Shown here: positions 18,731 to 28,502 of the stretch, piece by piece | How the letters are laid out: every line of letters starts with the position of its first letter | How positions within the stretch are numbered: the stretch's first letter is position 1 | Assembly (NCBI RefSeq): GCF_016834655.1 | Contig: NZ_JAENHP010000017.1 | Location: forward strand, 166,213-230,212 | Length of the DNA stretch: 64,000 bases | From: Paractinoplanes ovalisporus | GTDB taxonomy: Bacteria > Actinomycetota > Actinomycetes > Mycobacteriales > Micromonosporaceae | Direction of reading: 5' to 3' | Notes under the pieces: generated by a model | Seen by the model: the letters and a program-made list of their open reading frames with translations, nothing else | What the model was told of the DNA's origin: nothing | Database searches by the model: none | Translations under genes and position numbers: made by a program

Positions 18731-20269
18731 TTAACGGCCACCCGCCACGGCGATTCTGGAGAGATGCTGGCGGAGCGCCGCGACATCCTCGATTTCGGAG
18801 GGATCAGGTCCGGGGTTTGCCCGCATGTCACCGAGCAACTCGTCGAGCGCTTCCAACGCCTCGGAAAAGTTGCCAAGCCCGCCCTCGATCAGGGCGACTT
18901 GGTGACGCAGCGGGTAGCTGGCCGGTCCTGGTTCGGCCGCGGCCAGGGATCTGAGCCCACGAAGTGCTTCGGTCGCCTCGCCCAGCTCGGCCTGACAGGT
19001 CGCGATCTGGTGGCGGCATTCACGGACGAGCTCGTGGCCGGTGCCGTAGCGGGCAGACAAGTCAGCTACGAGCTGTTCAAAGGTCGGGAGAGCGGTGCGG
19101 TAGTCGCCGGCCAGCATGAGCATGCCAGCGTAGTCAAGACGAGCTTCCAGAATCTCAGGCGAGCGCTGTCCGTATATCGGTGCGACGTAACGCAACATGG
19201 TCGCCAGAGCGTCCGCGGCCTGGCCGAACCGCTCATCGTCAGCGAGCGCCAACGCCTGAGCGCGAACATCCTCCAGTTCGTCGAGGCTCGGAATACTCGA
19301 CGGGTCGGAGGCAGCATTCTGCGGGCGTGGAGGAGCAGCTGTGTCGCGAGGCAGTGGGCCGAAGGGGAACCGATACGGCGATGTCGGGTCGGCACCGCCC
19401 AGCGAGGTCTTCCGGCCGGCCGGCACATCGTCACCAGCCCATCGCAGGAGCTGCGAGTAGACGCTCGCCGCGGATTCCGGGCGGTCTTGTGGATCCTTTG
19501 CGAGCAGGGTGGCGATCAGGTCGCTCAGGTCCTGTGGGACGTCGTCGCGGGTGTCTGCCACACGCGGGATGGACGCCTCGAGATGCTGGTGCAGCATGCC
19601 GAGAGGGTTGTCCGCCACGTAAGGAGGATTGCCTGTGAGCAGTTCGTAGAGGACGCATCCGAGAGCGTAGAGATCGACGCGCGGGCCGACCGAGGACGTG
19701 CCGAGGGCCTGCTCCGGCGCCATGTATGTGGGAGTGCCGATCGTCTCGCCGGTAACGGTGAGGCGGGGCAGGTCGGCATCGAGGACGGCGGCGACACCGA
19801 AATCCAGCACCTTGACCAAGCCGTTCGGGCCGAGGATCAGGTTGCTGGGCTTGAGGTCGCGGTGCACCAGCGAGGCGGCGTGGGCGGCGGCCAGCACCGA
19901 GCAGATCTGCGCTCCGATGGCCGCGACCCAGGGCACCGGCATCGGGCCGGTCTCGTCGATCAGATAGCTGAAAAGCGTGCCGGGGACGAGCTGCATCACG
20001 ATGAACAGGTCTTCGCCGACCACCCCGGCATCGTGGACGGTGGGGACCCCGGGGTGGTCGAGCCGGGCCGTGATGCGGGCCTCGCGCCGGAAGCGGTCGG
20101 CGATCGCCTGCCGGTCGGCGTCGTTGGCCAGGCCCGGCTTGAGGAATTTGACCGCGACCGGGCGGTCGAGCCGCTCGTCGTAGCCGGCCCACACGTGTCC
20201 CATGCCGCCGCTGCCGATCGGCTGTGTCAGCTCGTACCGGTCGGCGATGCGCGTTCCCGCCTGAAGCAA
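18731..20269 (-). CDS. Soluble Ser/Thr protein kinase with TPR-like C-terminus
   Basis: This 512-residue Hanks-type kinase has a Gly-rich loop GSGGMG (residues 19-24), catalytic Lys in VAVKFLK, HRDLKPSN, DFG and a TPTYMAPEQ activation segment end. There is no membrane segment. Residues about 325-500 are helical and repeat-like (ALALADDERFGQAADALATM), consistent with TPR repeats for protein binding. The start is a TTG right after GGGGGAGAG; spacing is short, so the exact start is uncertain. It lies 25 bp behind hsdR on the same strand and may be the last gene of the restriction operon. Kinases occur in several phage-defence loci, but its targets are unknown. Confidence 0.9.
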   Translation of the reverse strand: MLQAGTRIADRYELTQPIGSGGMGHVWAGYDERLDRPVAVKFLKPGLANDADRQAIADRFRREARITARLDHPGVPTVHDAGVVGEDLFIVMQLVPGTLFSYLIDETGPMPVPWVAAIGAQICSVLAAAHAASLVHRDLKPSNLILGPNGLVKVLDFGVAAVLDADLPRLTVTGETIGTPTYMAPEQALGTSSVGPRVDLYALGCVLYELLTGNPPYVADNPLGMLHQHLEASIPRVADTRDDVPQDLSDLIATLLAKDPQDRPESAASVYSQLLRWAGDDVPAGRKTSLGGADPTSPYRFPFGPLPRDTAAPPRPQNAASDPSSIPSLDELEDVRAQALALADDERFGQAADALATMLRYVAPIYGQRSPEILEARLDYAGMLMLAGDYRTALPTFEQLVADLSARYGTGHELVRECRHQIATCQAELGEATEALRGLRSLAAAEPGPASYPLRHQVALIEGGLGNFSEALEALDELLGDMRANPGPDPSEIEDVAALRQHLSRIAVAGGR

Positions 20270-20294
20270 CTCTCCCCCGCACCTAGTGACGACG

Positions 20295-23200
20295 TCAGGT
20301 CAGGCCGTGCTTGCGACGGATCAGCTTGTACGCCTGACTCCGGCCCAGCTGGTTCATGCGCTGACGCAACAAGTCATCGTCCAGATAGCGCTGCATCAGT
20401 TTGCCGTTGTCGTCATGGCGGTTCAAGATGACCGACTCGATCCGCCGGTCGAAGACGACACCGAAGTTGTCCTCGTCGTTGACGAGGGCCGCGGCCTCCA
20501 TCGTCGGGTCTTCGCTCATCGCGACGATCTGCTGCTCGTACCAGACCTTGTCGGCGTCGCCGAGCCCGAGCCCGAACCGGTCGTTGAGGTCCTCGATCAG
20601 CTCCGAGAGCGCAACCTTGTCCGGGTCGTTCTGCGGGCCGGCACCACCGCCGGTGAAACCGGGCAGCATCTGCTCGCCCTCCGCCTCCAGCGACGCGTCC
20701 GATTCCCCGGTCTTACTGACCCGCAGGTGCGTGAGCTGAACCTCGCCGATGTCGACCGACGGGTCCTGCCGCCGCGGAAGCCGGTTGAGCAGGGCCCGCC
20801 CGTAGAGGTACAGACGCTCCAGGCCCTCGTCGTGGTAGGGCACCACCTGACTCAGGAACGCGTACATCCGGGTGTAGTCGCGCAGCGCGGCCCGGAAGGT
20901 GTCGGCCGCCTCCGGATCGTCGGCGGCGAGAGCGATGTAGCGGTCCCGGGCCGGGTCGGTAAAGCGGTAGAGCGCGGCGTGAGCCTTCTGCAGGGCGGCG
21001 TCGGTCTTCGCCTTGCCTTCGGCGGCGAGTAGAGCTTCCACGTACGCCTGCATCTCCGAGTCAACGAGCAGCGCGTACGACATCACCGCGTTCTCGGCCG
21101 TGTAGAGCAGATTCGGATCGGTCGGAACCGTCGCGGCGGTCTCGAAGTAGGGCTTGAACTGCTCGGTGATGTCGGCGGCCTCGTTGACGAAGTCGAGCAC
21201 GAACACGTCGCCTTGCGCCTTGAGCGGGTGCGTGCGGTTGAGCCGTGACAGCGTCTGCACCGCAGCGACGCCCTTGAGCGGCTTGTCGACGTACATCGTG
21301 GTAAGCAGCGGCTGGTCGAAACCGGTCTGGTACTTCTCCGCCACCACGAGAATCTTGAACTCGACGGGCTGCTTGGCCTTGGGCGTGCCGGCATGCTTGT
21401 CGTCGGCGGCCGTGTAAGCGAACCTCTCCGGCAGTTCGCTCTCGCCGAACCCGTTGATCCGGGCCTCGGTGACGTCGATGCCGTCGAGGTTCAGCTCGCC
21501 GGAGAAGGCCACCAGAGTTCCAAGGCCGCGGTAGCCGTTGGTCTCGATGTACTTGTTGATGGCCGTGTAGAGCTTCGCTGCGGCTTCACGCGACCCCGTG
21601 ACCACCATCGCCTTGGCCCGGCCGCCCATCCGCCGCGCCGTGTGTTTCTTGAAATGCTCGACGATGATTTCGGCCTTCTGCGCCATCATCGTCGGGTGCA
21701 GCACGGCGAAGCGGGCCAGCTGCGACGCCGCCTTCTTCGGATCGACCTCGGGGTCGTCCGGGTTCTGGTTGGCCAGCTTCCAGTACGACTTGTAGGTCAC
21801 GTACTGCCGGAGCACGTCGAGGATGAAGCCCTCCTCGATCGCCTGCCGCATCGAGTACGTGTGGAACGGGTGCATGTTCCCGTCGGCCCCACGCGTGCCG
21901 AACAGTTCGAGGGTCTTCGGCTTCGGCGTGGCGGTGAAGGCAAAGTACGAAAGCGTCTCGTGCCGGCCGCGCGCCAACGCCGAGGCGGTCAGCAGGTCGC
22001 CGTCCTCGTCGATGTCGTCGCTTCCCTTACGCAGCAACACTTTCTTGAGCGAGGCGGCGTTGTCACCGGACTGGGATGAGTGCGCCTCGTCGACGATGAC
22101 CGCGAACCGCTTGCCCCGCAGGCCGTCGACCTTCTCGAGGATGAAGCCGAACTTCTGCATCGTGCTGATGATGACCTTGGCGGTCTCCCCTTGCAGCGCC
22201 GCGGCGAGCTGGTTGGAGTCCTTGTCGATGCGCTGCACCACGCCCGGCACATGCTCGAACTGGAACACGGTGTCCTGCAGCTGCCGATCCAGCACGACCC
22301 GGTCGGTGATGATGATGACCTTGTCGAACACCGGCTCGTTCGCCTTGATGCTCTTCTCCGGGATCGCCTGCGTGGTGTGCAGGCTGGAGAGCCGATGCGC
22401 CAGCCAGGCGATGGTGTTCGACTTGCCGGAGCCGGCCGAGTGCATGACCAGGTAGTTGTCACCCGAGCCGTGCGCCGCCGCGTGGCTGGTCAGCGCGGTG
22501 ACCGCATGCCACTGGTGGTAGCGCGGGAAGATCAGCGCCTGCGACGCCTTCTCGGTGTGCAGGAACCGCCGCATCAGGTCCATCCAGGTGTCCGGATGCC
22601 AGATCTGCTCCCACAGGTAGGCGGACCGGTAGCCCTCGGCCGGCGGGTTGCCCGCGCCGCCGGACACGCCGGGCCCCTCCGACCCCGTGTTGAACGGCAG
22701 GAACCGGGTCTTCTCCCCCGCCAGCTTCGTGGTCACAAAAACCAGGTCAGGATCAACGGCAAAGTGCACGAGGGTACGGCGGGAGAACAGCAGTTCCTTC
22801 GGGTCGCGCTTCTCGCGGTACTGCTTCTTGGCGTCCTCGACGGTCTGGTTGGTCAGCGGGTTCTTGAGCTCAGCGGTGGCCAGCGGGATGCCGTTCACGA
22901 AGAGGGCAAGGTCGAGGCTCTTCTCATCGTGCGCAGAGAAGTGCAGTTGCCGGGTGACGGAAAGCCGGTTGGCCCGGTAGAGGTTCAGCGCGTCGTCGGT
23001 GATCGAGTGAGCCGGCTTGAAGTACGCCAGCCGGAACTGGATCCCCTTGTCCTTGATCCCACGTCGAAGCACATCAAGCGGCCCCCGCTCGTCGATCTGC
23101 TTCGCCAGATACTCCTTGAAGTGCCGCTGCGTCTCGGCAACGTCGTTCCCGTGGTAGGCGACCAGCTTCAGCCAAGCGTCATTCTGAGTTGCCCCGATGA

Positions 23201-23330
23201 ACGCGAACAGCTCTGAAGTGTCGAGCCCCAACTGTCGGTCGTAGTTCCCCGGAATCCCGCGCAGCCACCCCTGATCGAGCGGCGTCTGCTCGATCGCCGC
23301 CTCGAACGCACCCTCCCCGTGCACCTTCAC
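20295..23330 (-). CDS. hsdR: Type I restriction enzyme R subunit
   Basis: The 1011-residue motor and nuclease subunit of a type I restriction system, which translocates unmodified DNA and cuts it. The N-terminal nuclease shows LDLALFVNG (Asp140) and AELKN (Glu154, Lys156). The SF2 motor follows: Walker A SAGSGKSN (298-305), TDRVVLDRQLQ, VDEAHSSQ, FTATPKPKT, and the arginine-finger region TLSRLNRTH. The C-terminal helical part would contact HsdM. A GTG start is used, one base after the hsdS stop; the overlapping ATG there is followed at once by a stop codon. No frameshift or missing motif was seen, so the subunit looks functional. Confidence 0.96.
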   Translation of the reverse strand: MKVHGEGAFEAAIEQTPLDQGWLRGIPGNYDRQLGLDTSELFAFIGATQNDAWLKLVAYHGNDVAETQRHFKEYLAKQIDERGPLDVLRRGIKDKGIQFRLAYFKPAHSITDDALNLYRANRLSVTRQLHFSAHDEKSLDLALFVNGIPLATAELKNPLTNQTVEDAKKQYREKRDPKELLFSRRTLVHFAVDPDLVFVTTKLAGEKTRFLPFNTGSEGPGVSGGAGNPPAEGYRSAYLWEQIWHPDTWMDLMRRFLHTEKASQALIFPRYHQWHAVTALTSHAAAHGSGDNYLVMHSAGSGKSNTIAWLAHRLSSLHTTQAIPEKSIKANEPVFDKVIIITDRVVLDRQLQDTVFQFEHVPGVVQRIDKDSNQLAAALQGETAKVIISTMQKFGFILEKVDGLRGKRFAVIVDEAHSSQSGDNAASLKKVLLRKGSDDIDEDGDLLTASALARGRHETLSYFAFTATPKPKTLELFGTRGADGNMHPFHTYSMRQAIEEGFILDVLRQYVTYKSYWKLANQNPDDPEVDPKKAASQLARFAVLHPTMMAQKAEIIVEHFKKHTARRMGGRAKAMVVTGSREAAAKLYTAINKYIETNGYRGLGTLVAFSGELNLDGIDVTEARINGFGESELPERFAYTAADDKHAGTPKAKQPVEFKILVVAEKYQTGFDQPLLTTMYVDKPLKGVAAVQTLSRLNRTHPLKAQGDVFVLDFVNEAADITEQFKPYFETAATVPTDPNLLYTAENAVMSYALLVDSEMQAYVEALLAAEGKAKTDAALQKAHAALYRFTDPARDRYIALAADDPEAADTFRAALRDYTRMYAFLSQVVPYHDEGLERLYLYGRALLNRLPRRQDPSVDIGEVQLTHLRVSKTGESDASLEAEGEQMLPGFTGGGAGPQNDPDKVALSELIEDLNDRFGLGLGDADKVWYEQQIVAMSEDPTMEAAALVNDEDNFGVVFDRRIESVILNRHDDNGKLMQRYLDDDLLRQRMNQLGRSQAYKLIRRKHGLT

Positions 23331-23331
23331 A

Positions 23332-24630
23332 TCAATCCACTCCCCGCGCCGTAGTCACATCAATCTGCCCGGTAACCGCCGCCGTAATCAACGCCTGTCG
23401 CCGCTCAGCCATAAGCGTTTCAGCCGAATTAATAGCGCCTACCAACCGGTTGATTTCTGCAATCTCGAGGCCCAGTTCCGCGACTCGCCGTAGGCCGTCC
23501 GGCGGGATTGGGATCCTGCATGCCCGCAGTTGCTCCCCGGTGAGGTGTGGGATTGTCGCCACATTTCCTTCCGAGGCGAACAAGCCAACTTCCTTCGCCA
23601 GCCTAAGCCAATACATCAGCCATTCGACAGGAACGTTCTGGCGGGCGCGCACTCGGTGCAGAGATTTTTGGTAATAACACTCCGCAACTCGCCCATCCCA
23701 GACAGCAGACTCAGCTACTCCTGCGCCGCCCTCACAGACGAGAAGGTCGCCCGGCTCGATCCGAAAGCGGCCGCGTTCGCTAGGCTCGAAACTCATCTCT
23801 GCGAGATCATCAGTACCAATTCGGTACCAGTGCACGTTTGCATTCCGCAGATAGGGCCGTGGATGACGACCGGAAGCCCGCTCAGGATTGAGCATCTTTC
23901 CAAGCATCACGTCGAAGTAGGCGTGCACGGGCCCGATGAGCCAGTCGGAAGGTACATCAGGGAGCCATCGCCAACCAGTCGAACGCCGCGACCCCGCAGT
24001 CGCCGCGCCGGTTAGTGTCTCCGAAATGGCCGCGAACTCACGTTGACGCAGAAGTGACACCTGCGCGCGCCGCATCTCCGTGAGGTGTGTGAGCCTGCAA
24101 GTCTCAGCCTCGAGGAAGTCAGCAATGCGCCGCTGCTCCTCCATCCGCGGAACAGGGCTCCGCAACTCTTCGATATCTGGCATGTAGATCGTCTTGTGGG
24201 TTGAACCCGCTGCAATCCTCCTCAAGTCCGGCGCCATGGCTCGCAAGACATAGAGCAGGTACTTCGGATGAAGCCTAGGCCCACACGTCCAAGTCGCGAA
24301 GTCTTGGCTGGTCGCCATATCGCGTCCCATGATCCCCGAGAACCCTACGGAAGCGGTCCGGGAGAGGATCACCGTTCCCTCCGGATGAAGCACAGCCGCC
24401 GAGTTAGCCAAGCCGACTTTGCTGATCATGTCGTTAGTCTGTTGCACATAGTCGACCGTGCCATCCCGCAACTGCCATACATCAGCCAGAGTCATCCACG
24501 GAATGTCACAGTCCTGCCAATACTCAGGATGCTGGCGACTGGGTGTGTGGCCCGTTCCGAGCTTGGCGAGATACCTGATGGGGACAGTTGGCCAACGGGA
24601 GTCGACCAGCCATGGTGCAACCTGACTCAT
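23332..24630 (-). CDS. hsdS: Type I restriction specificity subunit
   Basis: The 432-residue S subunit, which reads the bipartite target. Two target-recognition domains can be recognised by their ends: RSPVPRMEEQRRIADFLEAE (central conserved helix) and CRIPIPPDGLRRVAELGLEI near the C-terminus. The start overlaps the hsdM stop (ATGA). The stretch from about 23.4 to 24.6 kb is visibly poorer in G+C than the genes on both sides, with codons ending in A or T, which fits exchange of recognition domains by horizontal transfer. The DNA target cannot be predicted from the sequence alone. Confidence 0.94.
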   Translation of the reverse strand: MSQVAPWLVDSRWPTVPIRYLAKLGTGHTPSRQHPEYWQDCDIPWMTLADVWQLRDGTVDYVQQTNDMISKVGLANSAAVLHPEGTVILSRTASVGFSGIMGRDMATSQDFATWTCGPRLHPKYLLYVLRAMAPDLRRIAAGSTHKTIYMPDIEELRSPVPRMEEQRRIADFLEAETCRLTHLTEMRRAQVSLLRQREFAAISETLTGAATAGSRRSTGWRWLPDVPSDWLIGPVHAYFDVMLGKMLNPERASGRHPRPYLRNANVHWYRIGTDDLAEMSFEPSERGRFRIEPGDLLVCEGGAGVAESAVWDGRVAECYYQKSLHRVRARQNVPVEWLMYWLRLAKEVGLFASEGNVATIPHLTGEQLRACRIPIPPDGLRRVAELGLEIAEINRLVGAINSAETLMAERRQALITAAVTGQIDVTTARGVD

Positions 24631-26588
24631 TTCGTCACCTCGCCGAGCAGGTCCTGGATCTGGGCTTCGAGAGCCTTGATCTCGGCGTCGATTTCGGACA
24701 GCGGGCGTGGTGGCTGGTAGACGTAGAAGTAGCGAGTGAAGGGGATCTCGTAGCCGATCTTCGTCTTCGGCTCGTCGATCCAGGCGTCGGGGACGTGTGG
24801 GAGGACTTCGCGCTTGACGTAGTCGTGCATGTCCTCGTTGAGGGGGACGTTCTCGTTGTCGCGCAGGTCGGCGTCCGGGAGCGGGTGGCCCTTACGGTCG
24901 GTCTGGACCTCGCCCTCCGGGTCGCTGATCGAAAACGCGTCCCAGACGGCCTTCTCCACGGGGGCGGGCAGTTTGCCCAGCGCGGCCAAACTCATCGCGA
25001 ACTCCGAGCGAGTGCTCGCTGTCGTACCCATCAGGGACTTCGCCGTGGTCAGCAGGGCCTCGCTCTCGGCGTACCGAAGAACGGGCTTGGCCTCGGCGAG
25101 CAGGGCGAGCGTCTCCTCGGTGATCTCGAAGCGCAGCCGCAGCGGACGCTCGACGGTGATTCGCTGGTAGCCGAAGTCGGTGGTCCGGAAGAGCTTCACC
25201 TTGCTGTGCTGCTCGTGGGACGGGTCGTCCGCGATGGCCAGCGCATCCACATATGCCTTCGTCAGTGTGGCAATGTGGTCGTCGTTGAGCATCTTGCGCT
25301 TGTCGCCCAGACTCTTGCGCATCTTGACCCAGTAGTCGCGGCCGTCGAGCAGTACGACCTTCTTCTCGCGGGCGGGCGACTTGCGGTTGCTGAGAATCCA
25401 GAAGTAGGTGGAGATGCCCGTGTTGTAGAAGAGCTGGTCAGGCAGAGCCACGATGCCTTCGAGCAGGTCTCTGTCCAGAATCCAGCGGCGGATCTCCGAC
25501 TCGCCGGAGCCGGCGGCACCGGTGAAGAGCGGCGAGCCGTTGAAGACGATGGCTAGGCGACTGCCGCCGTCTTCGGGACGCTTCATTTTGGAGATCATGT
25601 GCTGAAGGAAGAGCAACGAGCCGTCGTTGATGCGAGGTAGGCCGAACCCGAAACGGCCGGCATGGCCGCGGGCGGCTTCGTCCTTGATGAACTTCTCGAC
25701 CTTTTTCCACTCCACGCCGAACGGCGGGTTGGCCAGCATGTAGTCGAACTTCTCGGCCTCGTGGCCGTCCTGGCTGAACGAGTTGCCGAAGACGATCTTA
25801 TTCGGGTCGCCGCCCTTCATCATCATGTCGGAGCGGCAGATCGCGTACGTCTCACCGTTGAGTTCCTGGCCGTAGACCTCGACCGTCGCGTGTGAGTTGT
25901 GGGCCTCGATGTGGTCCTGGGCCTCACTCAGCATGCCGCCGGTCCCGCACGCCGGGTCGTAGATCTTGCGCACGATGCCGGGAGTGACCAGGTCTTCCTC
26001 GTCAGGCGCCAGCAGCAGGTTGACCATCAGCTTGATGACCTCGCGCGGCGTGAAGTGTTCACCGGCGGTCTCGTTGCTGATTTCGGAGAACTTCCGGACG
26101 AGTTCTTCGAAGAGGTAGCCCATCTGGTGGTTGCTGACCGTCTCCGGCCGCAGGTCGATCTCGACGAATTTGCTGACCACCTGATAGAGCAGTCCGGCCT
26201 CGTCCAGCCGGGTGATCTGCGCGTCGAAGCCGTACTTCTCGAGCACGTCGACTGCACCGGGTGAGAAGCCACCGATGTAGGACCGCAGGTTTGTGGCCAC
26301 ATGATCTTGATCGGCCGTCAGGGCCCGGAAGTTGAGCGGGCTGATGTTGTAGAAGCCCAGCCCGGCCACCTTGCGGAGCACCGGATCCACATTCTTGACG
26401 CCGGCCGCGGTCAGCGACTCGTTCCGGGCCAGCACCTCGTCCTTGGTCGGCTCGAGGACCCAGTCGAGGCGCCGCAGCACGGTCAGCGGCAGGATGACCC
26501 GCCCGTACTCGGACTGCTTGTAATCGCCGCGCAGAAGGTCGGCGACCGACCAGATGAAGTTCGCCAGTTTCTGGTGATCGGTGCTCAC
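24627..26588 (-). CDS. hsdM: Type I restriction-modification DNA methyltransferase subunit
   Basis: The 653-residue M subunit, an N6-adenine methyltransferase that protects host DNA together with HsdS. It begins with an HsdM N-terminal helical domain (LANFIWSVADLLRGDYKQSE). The SAM site is DPACGTGGML and the catalytic motif IV is intact as LANPPFGVEW. A GVxK-rich C-terminal part ends in helices (LSEIDAEIKALEAQIQDLLG) that would pack on HsdS. hsdM, hsdS and hsdR overlap or touch and form one operon. The HTH-methyltransferase-like gene ends 15 bp upstream. Confidence 0.95.
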   Translation of the reverse strand: MSTDHQKLANFIWSVADLLRGDYKQSEYGRVILPLTVLRRLDWVLEPTKDEVLARNESLTAAGVKNVDPVLRKVAGLGFYNISPLNFRALTADQDHVATNLRSYIGGFSPGAVDVLEKYGFDAQITRLDEAGLLYQVVSKFVEIDLRPETVSNHQMGYLFEELVRKFSEISNETAGEHFTPREVIKLMVNLLLAPDEEDLVTPGIVRKIYDPACGTGGMLSEAQDHIEAHNSHATVEVYGQELNGETYAICRSDMMMKGGDPNKIVFGNSFSQDGHEAEKFDYMLANPPFGVEWKKVEKFIKDEAARGHAGRFGFGLPRINDGSLLFLQHMISKMKRPEDGGSRLAIVFNGSPLFTGAAGSGESEIRRWILDRDLLEGIVALPDQLFYNTGISTYFWILSNRKSPAREKKVVLLDGRDYWVKMRKSLGDKRKMLNDDHIATLTKAYVDALAIADDPSHEQHSKVKLFRTTDFGYQRITVERPLRLRFEITEETLALLAEAKPVLRYAESEALLTTAKSLMGTTASTRSEFAMSLAALGKLPAPVEKAVWDAFSISDPEGEVQTDRKGHPLPDADLRDNENVPLNEDMHDYVKREVLPHVPDAWIDEPKTKIGYEIPFTRYFYVYQPPRPLSEIDAEIKALEAQIQDLLGEVTK

Positions 26589-26602
26589 CTGTGGGTCCTT
26601 CC

Positions 26603-28495
26603 TCAGTTCTTCTCAGTGGGACGAAGCTTGCCAAATGCCAGGCCCTCGACGGTCAGCCGAGTCAGCTCCGCCGAAAGGTCCGTGACCTGCCTGGCCATTT
26701 GGTTCAACTGGTGGAGTTGCGCAAACGCTTCGCCGTGTCGGCGTTGCTCCGCGATCGGGATCCTTGGTATCTGCACTCTCTTGAGGTCGAGGCGCAGGGT
26801 CCCGGAAAGGCTGCTCATGTTGCGCTCGTTCGAGGCCGTACCGACATAGCCGGCGAGGAACCATGCGTTCAGCACCTCCGGGTTCGGGCGCAGGACGTAC
26901 AGGTTGCGCCCGGCCAGCGTCCGGCCCGGCTCGGTGATGACCCTGGTGGCCAGATGCCGGGCCACCAGAGGAACGACGACATCGCCCTCCTCCAGAACAA
27001 TGCGCTGGTTGAGCCGCTCGTCGGCGCCGGAGGGCGCGCGGCCGCGCAGGACATCCTCGGCCGTGAGAACAGGTGCATCGATCAGGTCTCCATCGACCCC
27101 ACGGATAGGGCCAAGGATCTCCAGCGCGCCGGCACGAGCCAGCTCGGCCACCGACAACGTTGGCAGCGACGGTCCTTCTGCAGCGGCCATCAGTTCGGGG
27201 ACACGTTTGTCGAGGCCCTTTGTCTGCGCACGTAGGACGCGGTGTACGGCCTGGATCTCCCGGACGAGGTTTCCCTGCTCGCTCCCGATCGGAGCGCGCC
27301 GCGACGGGGACAGGTCGACCTCGTCGTCGAGCACGTCGATGGCCGGGACCACATACGCGAAAGTGGGGTCGGACGATTCACCCGCGTCGAGGAAACGCGC
27401 GATGGCCGTCCTGATCTGGTCGAAGGCCTCCGGCACGTCCAGCGGGTCAGCGGTGGTGAGCGCACGCCCGTCGACGAGCAGCACAGTCGGACGGGGTGCG
27501 TCCGTATTGCGCTGCAGGATCCACAGGTGCAGGGCACCGGCCTGCGGCGTGGAGACGCCCTGCGGCAGCGCGACCACTGCCCTGAGCGCCCCCCGACGCA
27601 GCATCTCCGCACGAATACGCCGGCCCGCACGGCGCGCGGCCGCCGAGGGCGGCATCAGCAGGACAGCCGTGCCGCTGGGAGCGAGGTGGGAGAAGGCGTG
27701 CTGCACCCACGCCAGTTCAGGCTCGGTGCGCGGCGGTACGCCGAACTCCCACCGCGCGTCATAACTGAGTTCGTCCTGCCACCAGTTCGTCTGCCCGAAA
27801 GGCAGGTGTCCGAGAACCGCATCGACCGTCAGTCCAGGAAAGGCGTCGGCGCGAAGGGAATCGCCTCCCCGGACCTCGCCGACGACGTCGCCCAGAGCGA
27901 GCCACGCCGCGGCCAGCCGGACCGTCAAGTCGTCGACGTCCTGGCCGTAGACGCGGTTGGCACCCGCCGTCGCGGCCATCCGGAGCAACTGGCCATTGCC
28001 GCAAGCCGGGTCGAGGACAACGCCTCCCCGTACGCCAGCGAGATCGACCATCAGCGACGCCAGCAGGTCGGGTGTGCCAGCCGCGCGGCGTGCGGGGGTA
28101 TCGGCAAAGAGAAGCCAGAGCTGACGCAGGGTCTCCCGGGCGCCGCCCCGGTCGGTCCGCGAGACCAACTGGTCGAGTTCGTCGCGTCGGGCGGCGTCGG
28201 ACAACGGCCGGGCACCGCTCAGGTGCTCGGCAACCATCGTGATGGCCTCGGCCGGATCGGAGACGGACTCGAGATGGTCGCGCCAGAAACGCTGCTCGTC
28301 GGGTATGGCGAGCGCCTTGCCGTTCTCCGCCAGCCATCGGTCGACCTCGACGAGATCGAACTGCGGGCTCGCGGCAGTGCCACCCACGGGTGCGGGGAAC
28401 GACTCGTAGCGCTTGCGCCAGTTGCTCACCGCGGCCCGGCCGACCCCGGCGAAGCGGGCGATGTCGGCCGCGGTGACTCTCGCTTTTCCTGTCAC
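26603..28495 (-). CDS. HTH-methyltransferase-like fusion with degenerate catalytic motif
   Basis: A 630-residue protein with three parts. Residues 5-30 are a helix-turn-helix (DIARFAGVGRAAVSNWRKRY). The middle is an N6-methylase fold with a normal SAM motif I, LDPACGNGQ (161-169), but motif IV reads LGHLPFG (228-234) in place of the N-P-P-F/Y seen in the adjacent HsdM. The C-terminus resembles an HsdS half (RVQIPRIPIAEQRRHGEAFA). Loss of the motif-IV Asn predicts an inactive or altered methylase. The start is taken as GTG 28495, just before the HTH; upstream in-frame starts at 28510 and 28594 are possible. It heads the restriction operon and may regulate it. Confidence 0.8.
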   Translation of the reverse strand: MTGKARVTAADIARFAGVGRAAVSNWRKRYESFPAPVGGTAASPQFDLVEVDRWLAENGKALAIPDEQRFWRDHLESVSDPAEAITMVAEHLSGARPLSDAARRDELDQLVSRTDRGGARETLRQLWLLFADTPARRAAGTPDLLASLMVDLAGVRGGVVLDPACGNGQLLRMAATAGANRVYGQDVDDLTVRLAAAWLALGDVVGEVRGGDSLRADAFPGLTVDAVLGHLPFGQTNWWQDELSYDARWEFGVPPRTEPELAWVQHAFSHLAPSGTAVLLMPPSAAARRAGRRIRAEMLRRGALRAVVALPQGVSTPQAGALHLWILQRNTDAPRPTVLLVDGRALTTADPLDVPEAFDQIRTAIARFLDAGESSDPTFAYVVPAIDVLDDEVDLSPSRRAPIGSEQGNLVREIQAVHRVLRAQTKGLDKRVPELMAAAEGPSLPTLSVAELARAGALEILGPIRGVDGDLIDAPVLTAEDVLRGRAPSGADERLNQRIVLEEGDVVVPLVARHLATRVITEPGRTLAGRNLYVLRPNPEVLNAWFLAGYVGTASNERNMSSLSGTLRLDLKRVQIPRIPIAEQRRHGEAFAQLHQLNQMARQVTDLSAELTRLTVEGLAFGKLRPTEKN

Positions 28496-28502
28496 GCCAG
28501 CA

